64,000 nucleotides of DNA from Manduca sexta (GCF_014839805.1 NC_051142.1:3534001-3598000); one strand, 5' to 3'; counted from the first letter of the stretch, positions 12,463 to 26,729 are shown. Numbers and translations: made by a program. Notes: generated by a model from the letters alone, not told the origin.

Positions 12463-12756
12463 TACCTATATATATATATATAAATGAATCCCTATTTCCC
12501 TTGCTCACGCCACAACGCGTGAACGGCTGGACCAATTTCACTATTTTTTTTTGTTGTGTTTGTTATCGTCAGGAGAAGGTTCTTATGAAAGAAAATATTC
12601 AAAAAATTGCGCAGAAAATTAGAAAATTTAAGAAAACTTAACGACAATATTAATTTTATATAACTGTCAATTGTTTGAAATAACTGTTAGCGATTGACAG
12701 AATGCGCGCTGCAAATTCATAGTTAAGACGGGATAACGTTTGTCGGGTCAACTAGT
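12463..12756 (+). mobile_element. Helitron-like non-autonomous element, copy 1
   Basis: A TA run is followed by AATGAATCCCTATTTCCCTT, CGCGTGAACGGCTGGACCAA, AGGAGAAGGTTCTTATGAAA, TTGAAATAACTGTTAGCGAT and an end reading TTTGTCGGGTCAACTAGT. The copy at 49,163-49,456 is clearly related over its full length and ends GTCGGGTCAGCTAGT. A CTAG terminus before T, a TC-like start after A and no terminal inverted repeat fit Helitrons, but the class call is tentative. A 79-codon open frame inside is not a gene. Confidence 0.55.
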
Positions 12757-13272
12757 ACATAATATATATGGTATAAATATGGTACTTTGAGACAAGTTTC
12801 GCCGATATTTTAGGCAGACGTAGGCTAAACTTATAAAATAATTAAGGCCATCCAACCCATTTCAACGTCCATCAGTCATCGTGTTAGACAGGGTTATTAG
12901 TAACATAATTAACGTTAAAAAAAACTAAAATCGCGTCAGAAATCTAAATGAGATGACCTTAGTATAGTCACTAATAACGTTGATAATCCACTAACAATAT
13001 TTTTGAGTTTTAAAACTTTTATGAGAGGCGTGTGATGCGGCGTCAAAATTAGCAAATATAAATACATTTTTATATATTGTCGTATTATAGATATATACTT
13101 CTTTATTATAATTGTTATAACTTCTAATTTATTCTATGTTTCGAAACTTTGGAAAATTAATTAATTCGATAATTAATGTTACACAGTATCAGACAGAATG
13201 TCGGATATAAAAAATCTACGGGACACAAAGATTCCTCTATATTAATAAGTAATAATGCAACTTTTATTTATG

Positions 13273-14043
13273 ACTAGCTTTTGCCCACGGCTCCGCCCGC
13301 GTTACAAAGTTTTTCGGGCTAAAGTATTCCGTTATAAAAGTCACGCTATATATTTTCCCGGGAGCCTTTGTTCTTCCCAGGGTCTTAAACTGTCTCCATA
13401 CCAAATTTCATCTTTATATGTTGGGTAGTTTTTGAGTTTAACACGTTCAGGCAGTCAGATGCAGCGGGGGACTTTGTTTTATAATATATTTTTGTAGAAC
13501 TTTTTAAGAGGAACAATCCCGTCATATATGATTGTTGCATAACTTTACCTGTTTACGCAGCGCACGTAACGGAAGCTCTCAAAACTAATAAATTTTCCCC
13601 GTTTTTGCAACATGTTTCATTACTGCTGCGCTCCTATTGGTCATAGCTTGATGATAGATAGCCTATAGCATTTCAAAAACAAAGTGCTATCCAACACAAA
13701 AAGAATTTTTCAGTTTGATCTGATAGTTCCTGAGATTAGCCATTACTGCTCCGCTCCTATTGGTCATAGCGTGACGATATATAGCCCATAGCACTCCACG
13801 ATTAAAGAGCTATCCAACACAAAAATATTTTTTCAGTTCGAACCGGTAGTTCCTGAGATTAGCCATTACTGCTCCGCTCCTATTGGGTATAGCGTGATGA
13901 TATATAGCCTAGAGCACTCCACGAACAAAGGGCTATCCAACGCAAAAAGAATTTTTCAGTTTGGACCGGTAGTTCCTGAGATTAGCGCGTTCAAACAAAC
14001 AAACAAACAAACAAACTCTTCAGCTTTATATAATAGTATAGAT
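13273..14043 (+). mobile_element. Element C, longest copy, with internal triplication
   Basis: It starts ACTAGCTTTTGCCCACGGCT CCGCCCGCGTTACAAAG, continues with a CCCGGGAGCC TTTGTTCTTCCC block, and ends TTCAAACAAACAAACAAAC, CTCTTCAGCTTTATATAATA, GTATAGAT. Three direct repeats of 123 bp occupy 13,618-13,986. Partial copies occur at 628, 7,566, 27,253, 43,778 and 48,258. It encodes no protein. These termini are frequent in moth and butterfly genomes; I do not assign a superfamily. Confidence 0.65.
13618..13986 (+). repeat. Three tandem 123-bp repeats inside element C
   Basis: Units start at 13,618, 13,741 and 13,864 with CATTACTGCT(G/C)CGCTCC. Each contains a variant of TATAGCC, GAGCTATCCAACACAAAA and TTTTTCAGTT, and ends AGTTCCTGAGATTAGC. 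Units 2 and 3 are closer to each other than to unit 1. The spacing is exactly 123 bp twice. Confidence 0.85.
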
Positions 14044-14343
14044 AATCTTTTTCCGAGATATAATAACCTTAATTATATATTTTAATTCCGAGATAAAAAG
14101 TCATTCCCTAACGCATAAATTAAAACCTCTACAAAAATCATTTATATCCTTCATTGCTGTCCGAAATAAGAAGTAACGTAAAATATCTCATTTATTTATA
14201 TTAGTAATCCAATTAATAGCTCTATTAATGACAGCATTAGATCCATCGTACATTTGTTATTAATCTATACCTGAAGTAATAGCTGTCATTAAAAACTATT
14301 TAATATACTTAAATACAACAATAATATCAGCACTATATTACAT

Positions 14344-14632
14344 ACTGTTCCATTGCTGGGCACGGGCCTCCTCTACCACGGAGAGAGATTAGGCCTTAGT
14401 CCACCACGCTGGCCTTATGCGAATTGGTAAACTTCAGATTTCAGAGTACTACAGAATTTCTCGGTTATGCAGGTTTCCTCACGATGTTTTCCTTCACCAT
14501 TAAAGCAACCAATAATTCACAAAGAATACACACATAATATTAAAAAAGTCAGAGATGTGTGCTCTTGGAATTTGAACCTGCGGACATTTGTCTCGGCAGT
14601 CCGTTCCACAACCAACTAGACTATCGCAGCAA
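14344..14632 (-). mobile_element. SINE family A, full-length copy
   Basis: The left part carries TGCTGGGCACGGGCCTCCTC and CTTAGTCCACCACGCTGGCC. The right end, read on the minus strand, is a tRNA-like head: GCTGCGATAGTCTAGTTGGT, then AACGGACTGCCGAGACAAAT and box B-like GGTTCAAATTCC. Box A/box B spacing and head-to-tail structure support a Pol III SINE. It pairs with the opposite-orientation copy at 39,145-39,441. Confidence 0.75.
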
Positions 14633-14639
14633 AAACTAT

Positions 14640-17600
14640 ATCACTAATTAAGTACTGAATTCAATTCGCAACTATTAGTACTTTCGCACATAAAACATTG
14701 ACAGTTGTCGCGCTATATTATGCACATGTGTTATGCTCGTTCTAATCAATATTAATGCTATGTAAATTTTGTGGGAAAATGGCGGCCTGTGACGTAATTT
14801 ATGGAACGGAAGAGCCATAAGTTCTTGCTTGGGGACTATGTTTTGGAAATATATTTTTGTAGAAAAGATATTATTGATCCATGGCCTTATTTACGAGAAA
14901 CGGATGAACGTAGGACATTTCTCTATGCTAGAAAAAAATATAGAAAAATTACTACGTTAGCGATAATCTAGCCTTTTTAACTTTAGAAGACAAAATACCC
15001 CCAAAAGATAACTTTCAACAATTCACACAAACGCTGCGCGAATTAAATCCTTTTTCTCTGACCGTACTCAGTACTCCTTTCATGGCTAAAGTCAATGAGC
15101 AATCATACGTAAACCCCTTGAAAGGCTCTCACACACTCGTGGGCAACACAATAAAACAATGGATCACAACAACCACTTCTACACACTTTAAAATATCAGC
15201 TACCTTCGAGGGTCAGTCGTGTCCTTAATTAACGGTAGACAAGGACGGAGATATACACATCCAATAAGTAAGAGAGGGAGGGACGATTGCAGATCGAATA
15301 AAGCCCCCAACCCAGCGGACCGTGTGCGGACTTTTTGCACGATTTCAAAAACAGTGCTCAAGATTTTTTCGATGTGAATGCTTTACAGTCTAGTACATTT
15401 AGGTTTTATGGATAGATATCACGCTATCTTTAAATGTGAGAATTGTCGTTACGATTGTGAAATGCAATTTCAACGACAATAAAGTTCAAATAACCTTTGC
15501 GCTAGATGTTCTCTCTGATCACGTTTTTCATGTATTGCTTCTGGTAATTGTTAGCAATGTAGGTGAAGTATGCGAATAATGGTCTCAGTTATTGCAATTT
15601 ACCGCCATTTTTAAAACGAACATCGCATCACAAAAAATTGCCGTTGTAATTTTTTATTCTAAAAATTGTAGAGATTATGTTATGAATTGTAACGCGGAGC
15701 AGCATTTTATTCTTTCTTATAACTAAGGCAAGAAAACATTAATCCATAAATTCAAAGAAGTAACGGATCGGTAATAATTCTAAGACCCCTGTCGGCAATT
15801 TATCAAAATTCGCTTGTTTAGCGAAATATTGGAATACTGCGAAAACGAAATGCAAAAAGTAAGTGATGCATTACCCTTGTATGGAGATCTTCTATTTATT
15901 TCTTATGATAAGCAATATTTTATTAAGCTGGAATAATATATTTTTGTACTTTATATCATGAATATAATCTGGTAGAATTCTGCTGACCATCGATAAACGC
16001 TGCTATAACTGGATTAAGATTTGTTAGAGATAGATATACAATAATTCAGAAATCATTTTTTTCATTTTCTCGAAAAATTATCAATTGAGCAACTTCTTAT
16101 CAAAACTATGAAAGCTGTCCTTCGATTTAAAGTATTAATTTCAAAGAGACGAATTCGCTGCCGTAAATGGAACAGCCCCCTGACTATACCTAGACAACTA
16201 TAAAAAGACCTCAATATGACCTCGGAGATTCTAGCGATCCAACCCACGGGCCCCTGATCCTCAAACAAATCGTTCCACTTTGCAAAACAAAGACAAGACA
16301 TATGCCATAGATTATTTCACTTCCTGAATGTTGCCAAACAATAAATTTTATTGTCATTTAAATTATACAAGGAACGTGCATTTGATTTAAAATGGGATCT
16401 TGAAAATGCAAATGAATTAAAGTAATTTGTGCTTCAAAGACTTTTTGATTGTATCACGTGGTGTCTACATCTTAGAGAAGGGATAGTTTGAGGGTGAAGG
16501 TAATAAATGAACCCGATAAGATCGAATAATTGTTTGTCTGCATTAGTTTTTATAATTGTGTAGGTAAGGTTTCTTTTCAATTATTTTCTCATTATGCATG
16601 CATTTACAAATTGATTATGATTCAAATTATTTTATGTGTAAGTATTAATTTGATTTTCAATGTATGGAACGGATTTTGGAAAATAATATAGTTGTAACCA
16701 TGCTTACACATAATAATTAATAACATCCACTTTAGTTAATTATTAGGTCGACAGTGTTTTCCTACAAATTTTTAATTTTATGTAAATTACTAACAATATT
16801 ATTATATTTTAATGTGTGTAAGTCAGAAAGCATGAAAGGTTTTAAATACTGCTCTTTTGTTGATAGTGTTGCCAGCGCCTAAAATCCATGCCAAGCATTT
16901 TTTGTATCATTGTTTTGTTTATTAAAGGGTGACGAAAAAACATTTGAATAAAAATAAACCTTAATTTTTTACTTAACAGAATGATACGAAACTTTTTTAG
17001 ATATGAATATCGTTATAAATGCAGTTCGATTTTCAAAACAGGTTCCAGGTCAAAACGTTTTTTAAGAACTAAACCAATCCATTAGCGAGTTTATGCGTTA
17101 GGTGGTTAGAGACTTTTTTGTCGGACTTTTTTTGACGTTCTCACGAAGTTATGGCGGTCCGAGGGACGAAAAAACATGCAAGTAAAGGGTTGGTAGGGGT
17201 AAAGTTACTTTAATTCTGTTTGCTGAAATTGAGACGTTTTTTATTTAGGTTTGATTTTGTATAACATTTAAATTCAAGCCTGTATCTTCTAAGAGGTAGA
17301 TAGAGAAGACAACCAAAGTCTATTATTTGAAATGCCAAGATATAGTATTTCCTGCCCTAAAACATTTATTTCATTACAACTTTATTGTATTTTGTAGTAT
17401 TAAACTTTTGAATATATTCATTATGGCCCCAAAAACTTCATATACTACTTAGTAGGTACTAACCATAAATATAAGAAATCCATCATTTAATAACAAGTGT
17501 CTTCGGTGGAGGTTTTTACCCCCGTCCTTACCCCAATCCGGAGGTCAAGGGCCAAGCAAGGTTGATTTATATTGATAAGTCCAGACACCTGGGTCCCGGG

Positions 17601-20600
17601 GGACGAACATGACTAATTTATGGCCCCAATGGAACAAAACCCTTGACTGTTGCGTATTGGGTAAACTATTATTTAATACTTTTTTATGGTATAAAGTTCA
17701 CACGATATGAGGTTTTATGAGGATTTTAATTAGTCTATTGTTTTGTTTTTATATACCTTATTAGTTAAAAAAAAAACATCGCAGTGCTTGTACTATGTAA
17801 GTCATAGACAAAGATAAGAAGTGTTCAAGAAACTAGTTATAAAGAAGAGAAATGCTTAATATCATTCATTGATTGAATTTTAAATATGTTAGATATTTAG
17901 AGATTATTGGATTATTATAGACAATAAGATTCTATCTGCGAAGTCGTAAACTGTGCTTCAAAGAGGATGCATATTAAGGAAATAAACAAACTCTACCTTC
18001 CTTCACGTAACTATAGAAAATGAATATTCAGATTTTTTTATTAATAAAGCAACCTCTTTTAAAAGCTACCAACATATCACCTGTCTTGTGGACTACAAAA
18101 ATATTCCTTACGCGGTGAAAGTGCCTGTCAATTGTTAACAATAAAATGACACATTAATCAAGCTTATTTAATGAAACCGTTGTAAATCTAACCGGTTCAA
18201 ACTAAAAAATACGCAACGGCTATTTTGAAAACGCAAGTGAGCATGTTCTTTGACTAGACAATACATTCGAAATTCGAACTATTTTTTGCAAATAAAAGTG
18301 CGAGGAACAAAATCGTTCAGCCTGGTCGACAATAGGATAGGGGAGCAGAGGTATTATATTTATTAAAAAGATAACTTTTTATCATTAACACATAAAAATT
18401 TTATGTCTCAATTATGAACTAGAAGCTGAGTAAGATCGTAACACTAATATACTATAACTATTGTGTTTTATTGAGTATGATGCAATAAAATTGTTTGATC
18501 AACTCACTATTACGTTTGATGGAGTTTTTTTAGTTCCTTGTCACTATCCTAGTTTTGCGAGTCATAAAATTTATTAGTTCCTCAGTTATAACACGTTTTC
18601 ACATATTCTTTGTATGGACATTATGGGTTAATCCGAGGATTTAAAATGAATAACGATTTAACTATATTACTGCTTAACAATTCTTAATTGGAAACTAATA
18701 TTTATAAATCAAAAAGTTTAATGAAATTGACATAATTACACATCGATTTACATAAAATTTGTAACATGGAAATGATTATTATAGATTTTATTATTAATAT
18801 TCGGATACACAGACTATCCTGTTACTTCCTTAAGTATTACACAAAGTATGTAGTTGCGTAATTTACATTTAAAACGTAATGTTTTCGGTTTTGCAATATT
18901 ACGCCAAACTCATGTTTTTTTTTTATGTATTAAGACTATCATTGATTCAGAACGGATGTTAAAATGAATAATAAATAAAAATAGCAAAAAAGGCAGTTTA
19001 CTTTTTTAAGTAACTTGTTGAATTTTATAAATAATTTTTTGTTATGTATTCCGATCGGCCCTATATCATATTTACCTTCACACATACCTTCAAAAACCAT
19101 CTGTCCCGTTATAAATTATAACAATTCAATATAATCAAAGTTGAGAACGCGCCCCTTGATATTGCCTCGTAAATTTCCCACAACGGTGCGCCAAGGAACC
19201 ATTGTTGTCACAAATAAATCATACCATTTACATGTTATTTTGTATGAAAAAACTAGATCGGAACAAAGTTAATCGGCAAAGTTAGTATTGCCAACCCTCT
19301 GTTCGAAATCAACCCTTAGACGTTTGTCATAAGGAATTTATTATCACGTAGAACGCAAAGTAAGTTGTAGGAAACGCAATCTATTCTGTCAAGGGTGCAT
19401 CGGTGTTTCGCACACTTCCTAAAGGTTTGCGGCAACAATGCATGAAGATTTTCTGCTCCAGATTGGATGACAATCCATATTGTTAAAGATTTAAGCGGTT
19501 GTAAAACACAATGGTTGCGATTTGGCAACCCTGAGGGTCCTCGGCACATCTGCCCACGGCTTTTGAGATGCCAGTCTTATTATTTTTAATTTGCGAATAA
19601 TAATTTAAATGGAACATTCATGAACTTCTTTTTTTAAAAGTAAATATGCCAGCGTTATATATTTGTCTATGTATTTTTTAATTTCGAAGTTTGAAAATTT
19701 AAGCATAAAGAATAATATTAAAAAGAAAACTGTTTGATCATTTGCGTCAGAAGTGACGTTAAAAAATAATAAAGCGGCACATACCTAATTGCTTACTTGT
19801 TCTTTTGAACATAAATTCACCTGACCGATTATTATCCTAGACACTATTTCAGTGTCTCAACTTTACACAAAAACATGATTTTATCGCGAAAAATAAATTT
19901 AAACACGAATGGTTTTAATCAGATTCCTAGCGTCCAATTATAACGTAAAATTGTGAAAATAGCGTACGGCCATACCGTATAGGGTCAACGGTAGCTAGCA
20001 CCATATGGTCACTGATTCCACAGATAACATATTAATAAATATAATTTTATAACGTACTGTCGCGCTAACTAAGTATTGTCCAACCAGTTTTATGATAGAG
20101 AAATTTTGTATCTATTCATTGCGAACTTTCCAATTTTTAGTACAGGTACTCATTTGAACAATGACTATCTAACGGATATTTGAAATATGCATTATGTATG
20201 TACACGAAAAAATATTCATTAAATTTTATCGCCATACATTTTCAACCTATTTTATAATTCAAATGTTTATTGCGTAATTTGGAAACACTAGATTAAAAAA
20301 AAGTATTATAGACGTTAACATTCGCTTTTTGAATAACAAAAACTATTATTAATGCCTATTTAAAAAGAGGACTTTCCTATAACACAAATGATTTTTTGAT
20401 TTCTGATTTATTAATTAATTTTAAGAAAAAGTAATTAAAGAAGTAAACAATGGTTAGTTTTTAGTATATATAAGTATTAAATTATAAGATTGTTTCTCCA
20501 GTTTCAAAAATATCCTTTCATTTTAACTTTCTATAGTCCCATTGAGCGAAGTTATTGGAACTTTTATGTACGTAAGTGCTAAGTACACATAGTTCTGCTG

Positions 20601-20750
20601 CTCTCAGACAAGACAAATATCCCGTCGGATAAACATCGATCCATTATGGGAAGAGAACATGTGGCTTTAAGTTGGGTTGCTCTCTATAAATATAAGATAG
20701 CCTAGACCATAAGTTGAAGTAATTAACAAAATATTAAAATTTAGAATGAG
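14640..20750. other. Non-coding DNA without recognisable genes
   Basis: AT-rich sequence with several GC-richer unique stretches, for example 15,085-15,350, 16,130-16,310, 17,040-17,220, 17,505-17,640 and 19,135-19,560. They lack frame-preserving splice sites or domains. They could be conserved regulatory DNA or old repeats; sequence alone cannot tell. Short open frames within them are not supported as genes. Confidence 0.45.
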
Positions 20751-21334
20751 GATTTTGAATGCGTGATCCTGATTTGCTACTAATACATACATATAAAATT
20801 ATTAATGTATTTTTTTTTAAGTTTGTACATACGTGTGGTTCCGAACCTTCATACGATAAAATTGAATTTGTATATAGTGTACGAAAATATCTGACAGTAG
20901 ATAGCACGAAAATTTTTATTGAACAATTTATCATATGCGTATGCGCATTCTTCAACGCATAGATCATGAAAAATGTCATTCAGTAATAAGACATTTGTTC
21001 TTCTTTTACACATACAAATACCTATATTTTATGAAAATATAAAACAATTACAGCTCCTACCGGACATTAGCTAGACCAGAATAAATTCCAATTAGATCTA
21101 ATACCCTTACCACTTGTCCACTGAGCTTTTAAATCCATTACGACCACTACAGGGGACAATAACAAACAATTACGCGTGAATGGTTTGCCTTTAATGAAAG
21201 AATAGAGTTATCACATCATTATATATCAAACAGACCAGAGGAGGATTAACTTGAGGACTTTAAATTTTATTTCGAATGCACAAAGATACATTATTATTAC
21301 ATTTAATATTAGGTGTCAATCACGCCTTACTGCT

Positions 21335-21490
21335 ATTTTTAATAACCAATCCGTACGCATATATCGATATATCTCAAAAATAGATCAATCAGAACAATGT
21401 TAATTTTAACATGCTCACAACTAAGTTATTATGATTGGTTCATTCTCAGAATCGGATTAGAGATTGAGATTAGGATCGTTTATTGAAACA
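21335..21490. mobile_element. TIR element family H, copy 2
   Basis: The left end TTTTTAATAACCAATCC and right end GATTGAGATTAGGATCGTTT ATTGAAA are inverted relative to each other. Internal blocks ATATCTCAAAAATAGATCAA and AAGTTATTATGATTGG match copies at 7,941 and 45,010. Confidence 0.65.
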
Positions 21491-21593
21491 GGCTGATAGA
21501 CAGAAACACCGACATAGCGGCTATATTTTATATTGTTTGGAGAAATACAGAATTACGACGTTATTATATCATTTATAATACTTATAATAATAA

Positions 21594-21712
21594 TACCAGC
21601 CCTGTATTATACTGCTGGACACGGGCCTGCTCTACTACTGAGAGTGTTTAAGCCTTAGTCCACCACGCTGGACTAGTGTGGATCGGCAGACTTCACATAC
21701 CTTCGGTATTCA
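21594..21712 (-). mobile_element. SINE family A, truncated copy
   Basis: TACTGCTGGACACGGGCCTG, AGCCTTAGTCCACCACGCTG and TCGGCAGACTTCACATACCT are diverged matches to family A. The tRNA-like head and central body are missing. Confidence 0.65.
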
Positions 21713-22512
21713 TACTTTATATTGTGAAAGTGAGCTCAATTATCAATTTAATTAATGAGTCGTTATTTACTGTCTAGGATAATTTTAAAAGAAATTCAAC
21801 ATAAAAAATCATTCATTTTATTCCGACCGATACGATTTGAAATATTGAATACTATTTTTACCAAGGCTGTTGCGAAGGCGTGGCTATAGAAAAAGCAGAC
21901 TCCACATCCGTTGGAAGGAAGTCATGGCCTCCAATCTAATTACCAACCAACAGCTGATGAATCGTGATTTAATTTCTTTATATATTCAACTAGTATATTT
22001 TCGCAAATTCGCTTATAGAAGTAAACTTCTTTATGGAAAATATTAAATGGTTTTGCTCTGTGACAGGAGGAGGAATAATAACAATATTTTTTATCATAAT
22101 AAGTTATTAGTAAGTAAGATAAGTCGCACACATAGTTGGATTCCTAAAGATTAAAATTCTTGGGTTAGTTATCACGAATTTTGATGGATTTCGATAAACA
22201 AACCTCAGACCCGAATAATTATGGACCATACAAATATTAGGACTAGTGCGAATATTGAATCTAAACTTTATTATTTTGCTAATAATGTTGCATCTTTAAT
22301 GTAATATTTTCTTTTTGTTCAATATTGTTACTTTTTATTAAAGTCAATAAACTACTTACTTTCAATAAACATTACTATGAAATCTTTACTAACTTTAAAT
22401 AACCTCAATCTACATAAAATACATAAAAACACAAGCTATAAAGATAGTAGCAAAACATGTAATTTAACTTTCAAGTAGTCATTCTTTCAAGCAAAGGAGG
22501 CCGTTCGATCCA

Positions 22513-22533
22513 ATACAATTAATATAATTGTAT
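22513..22533. repeat. Short perfect palindrome, ATACAATTA/TAATTGTAT
   Basis: Arms of 9 bp around a 3-nt centre, 12 bp upstream of a GC-rich block at 22,545-22,612 (GCGCGGCGCCTGCGCATG, GCGTGCGCGCATGG). The TAATTG halves resemble homeodomain sites. A regulatory role is only a suggestion. Confidence 0.4.
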
Positions 22534-22619
22534 CGTAATTAGGAGGCAGTTAGCGCGGCGCCTGCGCATGTCAATGGGGGTGGACGCGAAAACAGCTGCG
22601 TGCGCGCATGGTAATTGTT

Positions 22620-25600
22620 TTACATTGTGTTTGACGCTTTTTGTTTCTTGACTAAAATATTTTTATAGTCACTCAGATTAAAAATACTTATATATCAATA
22701 CGTATAAATGAATAAACAATGAATTTTTATATTTAATACACAATGTGTGTTCTATACATTTAAGTAAGATAGGCATTGTGAGAAATTGTTTTTTAACACA
22801 CTAATGTACCTATGTAACAATCCAAACATAAACTTGCGCATTAAGCCTATTCCACCAAAAGACCAGAAATATAATTAAATGAAATTCCCAGACTTAAATA
22901 TATGCTAGATTAATTGCGCGAAATAATTTTGCAAAAGAATTCGGAGCATGTAAAGGCGCGTACACGTAATCCGAGGCAATCAGTCCCATGTCTCGCGAGT
23001 AAGCGTCACGTAAAGGCACTTGGCGTGAAATAGAACGATTTTGAAAATGCTTGTGACATTTGGCCGTATTAGGGAGATCACTTGCGGGAGATGTCATCAG
23101 TAGGTGAATCATAGCTAGTAAACTGCCTTGTTTTAAAGTTCATTCTTGTACAAAATTCATAAAGATAAAATTTTAAAGTCCATTCATTGTATTTAATAAA
23201 GATAAAATCTTATTGTGTATGAATAAGAGTGAATTGTTTCAACTCTACATTTACATAAATTCGAAGCATCTATGTTTTAGCAAAACCACTTTATATTAAA
23301 AAAAAAGATATGTTGCAAATATTTTCCAAATCCAATTAGAATTTAAATCGTCTTATATATCCAAAATGGAAGAACCCATCCTAACTCGTGCATTTTATCA
23401 TTATTGCATAAAATATTGATTCGCAACACCACATAAGGATGTCGAGGTGAAGCTACGCATCGCCTCGTGCCATCTGCACACTCCTTAAATTCTTTATTCC
23501 AAAGAAGTTATATTTTTCACATCTGAATGATTTATAGGTAGAATTGTCCCCAATTGGAATTCCATTATTTTACCATAAACTCCAACGTTCGTAGTCAAGG
23601 GACAGCGTTGCCGAAAGTTCTGTGAATAATTCATGATCGAACGCCACCTGCCGTCCAACCGACAAACTAACATTTGGCTACCATTACGCACAAATTTTAT
23701 GTACACGCATGTTGTCAATATCGTATTGCTTTTCCACTCTATGAATTTTGAATTAGCATAAAAACAATCACGATTGAAATTTGCATAGAGATAAAAATCA
23801 CACTATTCGTAAACCTAATTATTATTATGAATTACATTAGTGTGTTTTAAACATCGATTAATAAAATTACGTGTATTCCAATAGGAACTGATTAATAATG
23901 TTTATATCCAAGATGGCAATCAAATTAATATGCTGTTAAAACTTGAATGCTCTTAAAATAACACAGCATTAACATCGCAAATTACAAATTCGCTCAGATT
24001 TACCCAGTTAATTTTCCACATGTTTGTACACTAAATGGCAGACGTGTCGCTCGGCGACTATTGGCAGCTCACCAGCTTCCCGATTTAGGAAATATCAATT
24101 ATAATTTAATTCTGCCGAGGCACGGTGAACCGTCGCTAGCAAAATTAAATTGGCATTTAACCGACTTTATACGTCAGCTAAAAACATCGAATAAATGCAG
24201 GCGATGTTTGGCACGAGTTGTCCTAAAGTTGTCTTGCAGTCTTTAGCTTCCCTCCTTGCTCTCACAATCGTGTTTTCTTTGACTATGAAACGTTCTAAAA
24301 TTTTAAATCCAAGTCCGCTATAACTGGTTCCATTCTATTCAGCCAGCATCGTTGACATTTGGCACGTTCCGTACGGCACATAAACACGTTTCCCGCCAAA
24401 ACTGAACCTTATATTGATGTGCGTTCGAAAATTGAAATAAATACCAACCGTACTAAATTCTATGTAGACCTATATGAATAAGAAACCTTTTTTGTTCGAG
24501 GACCCCATATTTTGCGAGTCGAGACGTGTATACGATATTAAAAAATGCTCGAGAAGAAATCTTAAATTCAATAGTAATTTGGTATTGAATGCATGTACGC
24601 CCTGTTTTTGCGGTGTTGTATTTAGTTCGCGAATTTCTTCGAGGGAACCTTTTGTGTACACACTGGTTTCTGAACGCAGCGTGAGTTTGTCACAGCCAGC
24701 CGGGGATGAATTGCCGCCGAGTTTCTAATTACACAGTCAATTTGGTCGGTAAAGCGGGAAATATGAGTTATTGCCCGTACCGTAACCGAGATGAAATCGG
24801 CCATTTTTAATTTCTACAATGGCTCAAAAGTTAGCCGTGTGATTTAACATAATAAAAGACGAATTTCAATTATATTAGCAAGTGATTAGTCAACGTCGAT
24901 TGACGCATAATGACTCCAAGCAAATGGGAATTTTAAGGGATTAAATTGTTGTTTAGAAAAACGTTAACCTTTATTATAAAATTGGATTACATTTATTAGG
25001 TCTATTATTATCATTGCCGTAGTTTCTTTGTCGAATCTACAGCTAAAATTATAGATTTGTGGATTTGACATTTGTATTTTGTTTATATATGTACTTATAT
25101 TAAATAAAAAATACACGATATTCAATACATGTTTCTTTTACTTATATTGTATGCGCGTAAGATGGTCAGAAAGAAAATATTATAAATTAAACCGAGATGT
25201 ATAAGAAGTCTACTTTGCTCTTTATTAAAGACATCATATTGATAATCCAAAACACAAAAGCCCTAGTTAACGACTAATTGTTCTTATTTAGAAGCCATAA
25301 CAGGCATTATCCTTTGTTATTTTTAAGGAGTATATTCCTGACTCAAAATAAACTATGTTACCGATACCTACAACCTTTTAGAACTTATAACCTTTAGGGT
25401 AAAGGTCAATTTATTTTCATATACGATATAGCAATATTTAGTTTAATTAAATTGGTTTTATTTTATGTAATTTGCCCCGTTTTATTTTAATTATGGTATA
25501 ATTACTGTCTACGATATAATTATAATCGGGTATTAAAACATAGGTGCGGGAAATTATAATGGAGGAAATTTAATAATTAATTTACGGTGTTAGTGCTCTA

Positions 25601-26625
25601 TTATAAACTTTCTCATATGAGTAGAGCATAACTTGAGTATAAATGAGCTACTGCACTGCCTACTGCATCTATATGAGTAATGGTTGCCACGTAAGACCGT
25701 CTATTGAAAACAGCTCGACCGGCTTAGTTGATACCTTTTTATTTACCTAATTATCAGGAAAAGGTTAGTGTAGTAATCGTACTAAAAACCATCGGGTTTT
25801 TCAAAAATCGACAGGTAATGGCGGCAATGGGGATATTTTTAACCGACTTCAAAAAAAGGAGGACGTTATCAATTCGTCATGAATGTTTTTTTTTGTATGA
25901 ATATATTTGTTTGTACACGCTAATATCCAAATAACCTAACTTCAATGAAAAATTTTGTGAGACTTTAGTTTCAACTTAAATTATAGAATAATTTTGGACC
26001 AGATATGTGACGCTGTTGTCGAGGCCAAAAGATGAAAGTTGCAAATGAGGTTTACATAGAATCTGTGGCGGGACGTCTGCAGGACCCACTACCAGTGGCG
26101 AAAGATAAAAATTTTCAAAAGGTAACCCGGGGCGAAACAAAATTGCATTAGTTGTTAACTTATTTAGCAAAATCTCAGAATCAGAAGTTATCGCGGCCAA
26201 TTTAGCAGAAAACAAAAACTAAAACAAACATAAGTAAACCTAAAAGTGAAGCCGGTAGGAATCGGGCTGTATGGACGCTTTGCTACTGCCCACTAGACTT
26301 TTATAAAACCCAATTCTCAAAAACATTTCACTTTCAAGTATGTCATAGATACCAAAGACCCATGCTTGAGGTTATACTTGACTAGATCCTATTTTGTCAC
26401 GTGGAGAGTGTCCATGTATTCCGATGTTTGGATTTTTTCCTAAAATTAATTATTTAAGAGAGCAGTCAAAACAAACCTTTCAATTAGCGTACGAGCACAC
26501 AGTTTTTCTAAATACTTGTAAATAAATGAATTAATCAAAATAAATTATTAAAAATCGTTATTTAAAAAAGGGGTCAAAGCGATAAGTGTACTAACACATA
26601 TTTTTTAAATACTTAAAATCAAACA

Positions 26626-26630
<5 letters not shown>
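22620..26630. other. Non-coding DNA without recognisable genes
   Basis: No exon is supported. Higher-complexity blocks occur at 22,920-23,110, 23,400-23,720 and 24,010-24,420; short frames there lack domains and overlap each other on both strands. A LINE-tail type fragment is listed at 25,838-25,890. Confidence 0.45.
25838..25890 (+). mobile_element. Repeat family F fragment (AACCGACTTC type)
   Basis: TTTTTAACCGACTTCAAAAA AAGGAGGACGTTATCAATTC matches 7,724 and 40,026. It is a common lepidopteran dispersed fragment, probably a retroelement end. Confidence 0.55.
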
Positions 26631-26632
<2 letters not shown>

Positions 26633-26711
<79 letters not shown>

Positions 26712-26729
26712 GTATATATATGTATATAT
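26633..26729. repeat. TA microsatellite with TATATATG variants
   Basis: About 70 bp of uninterrupted TA dinucleotides is followed by three TATATATATG-type units, and runs directly into the hairpin at 26,730. Confidence 0.95.
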
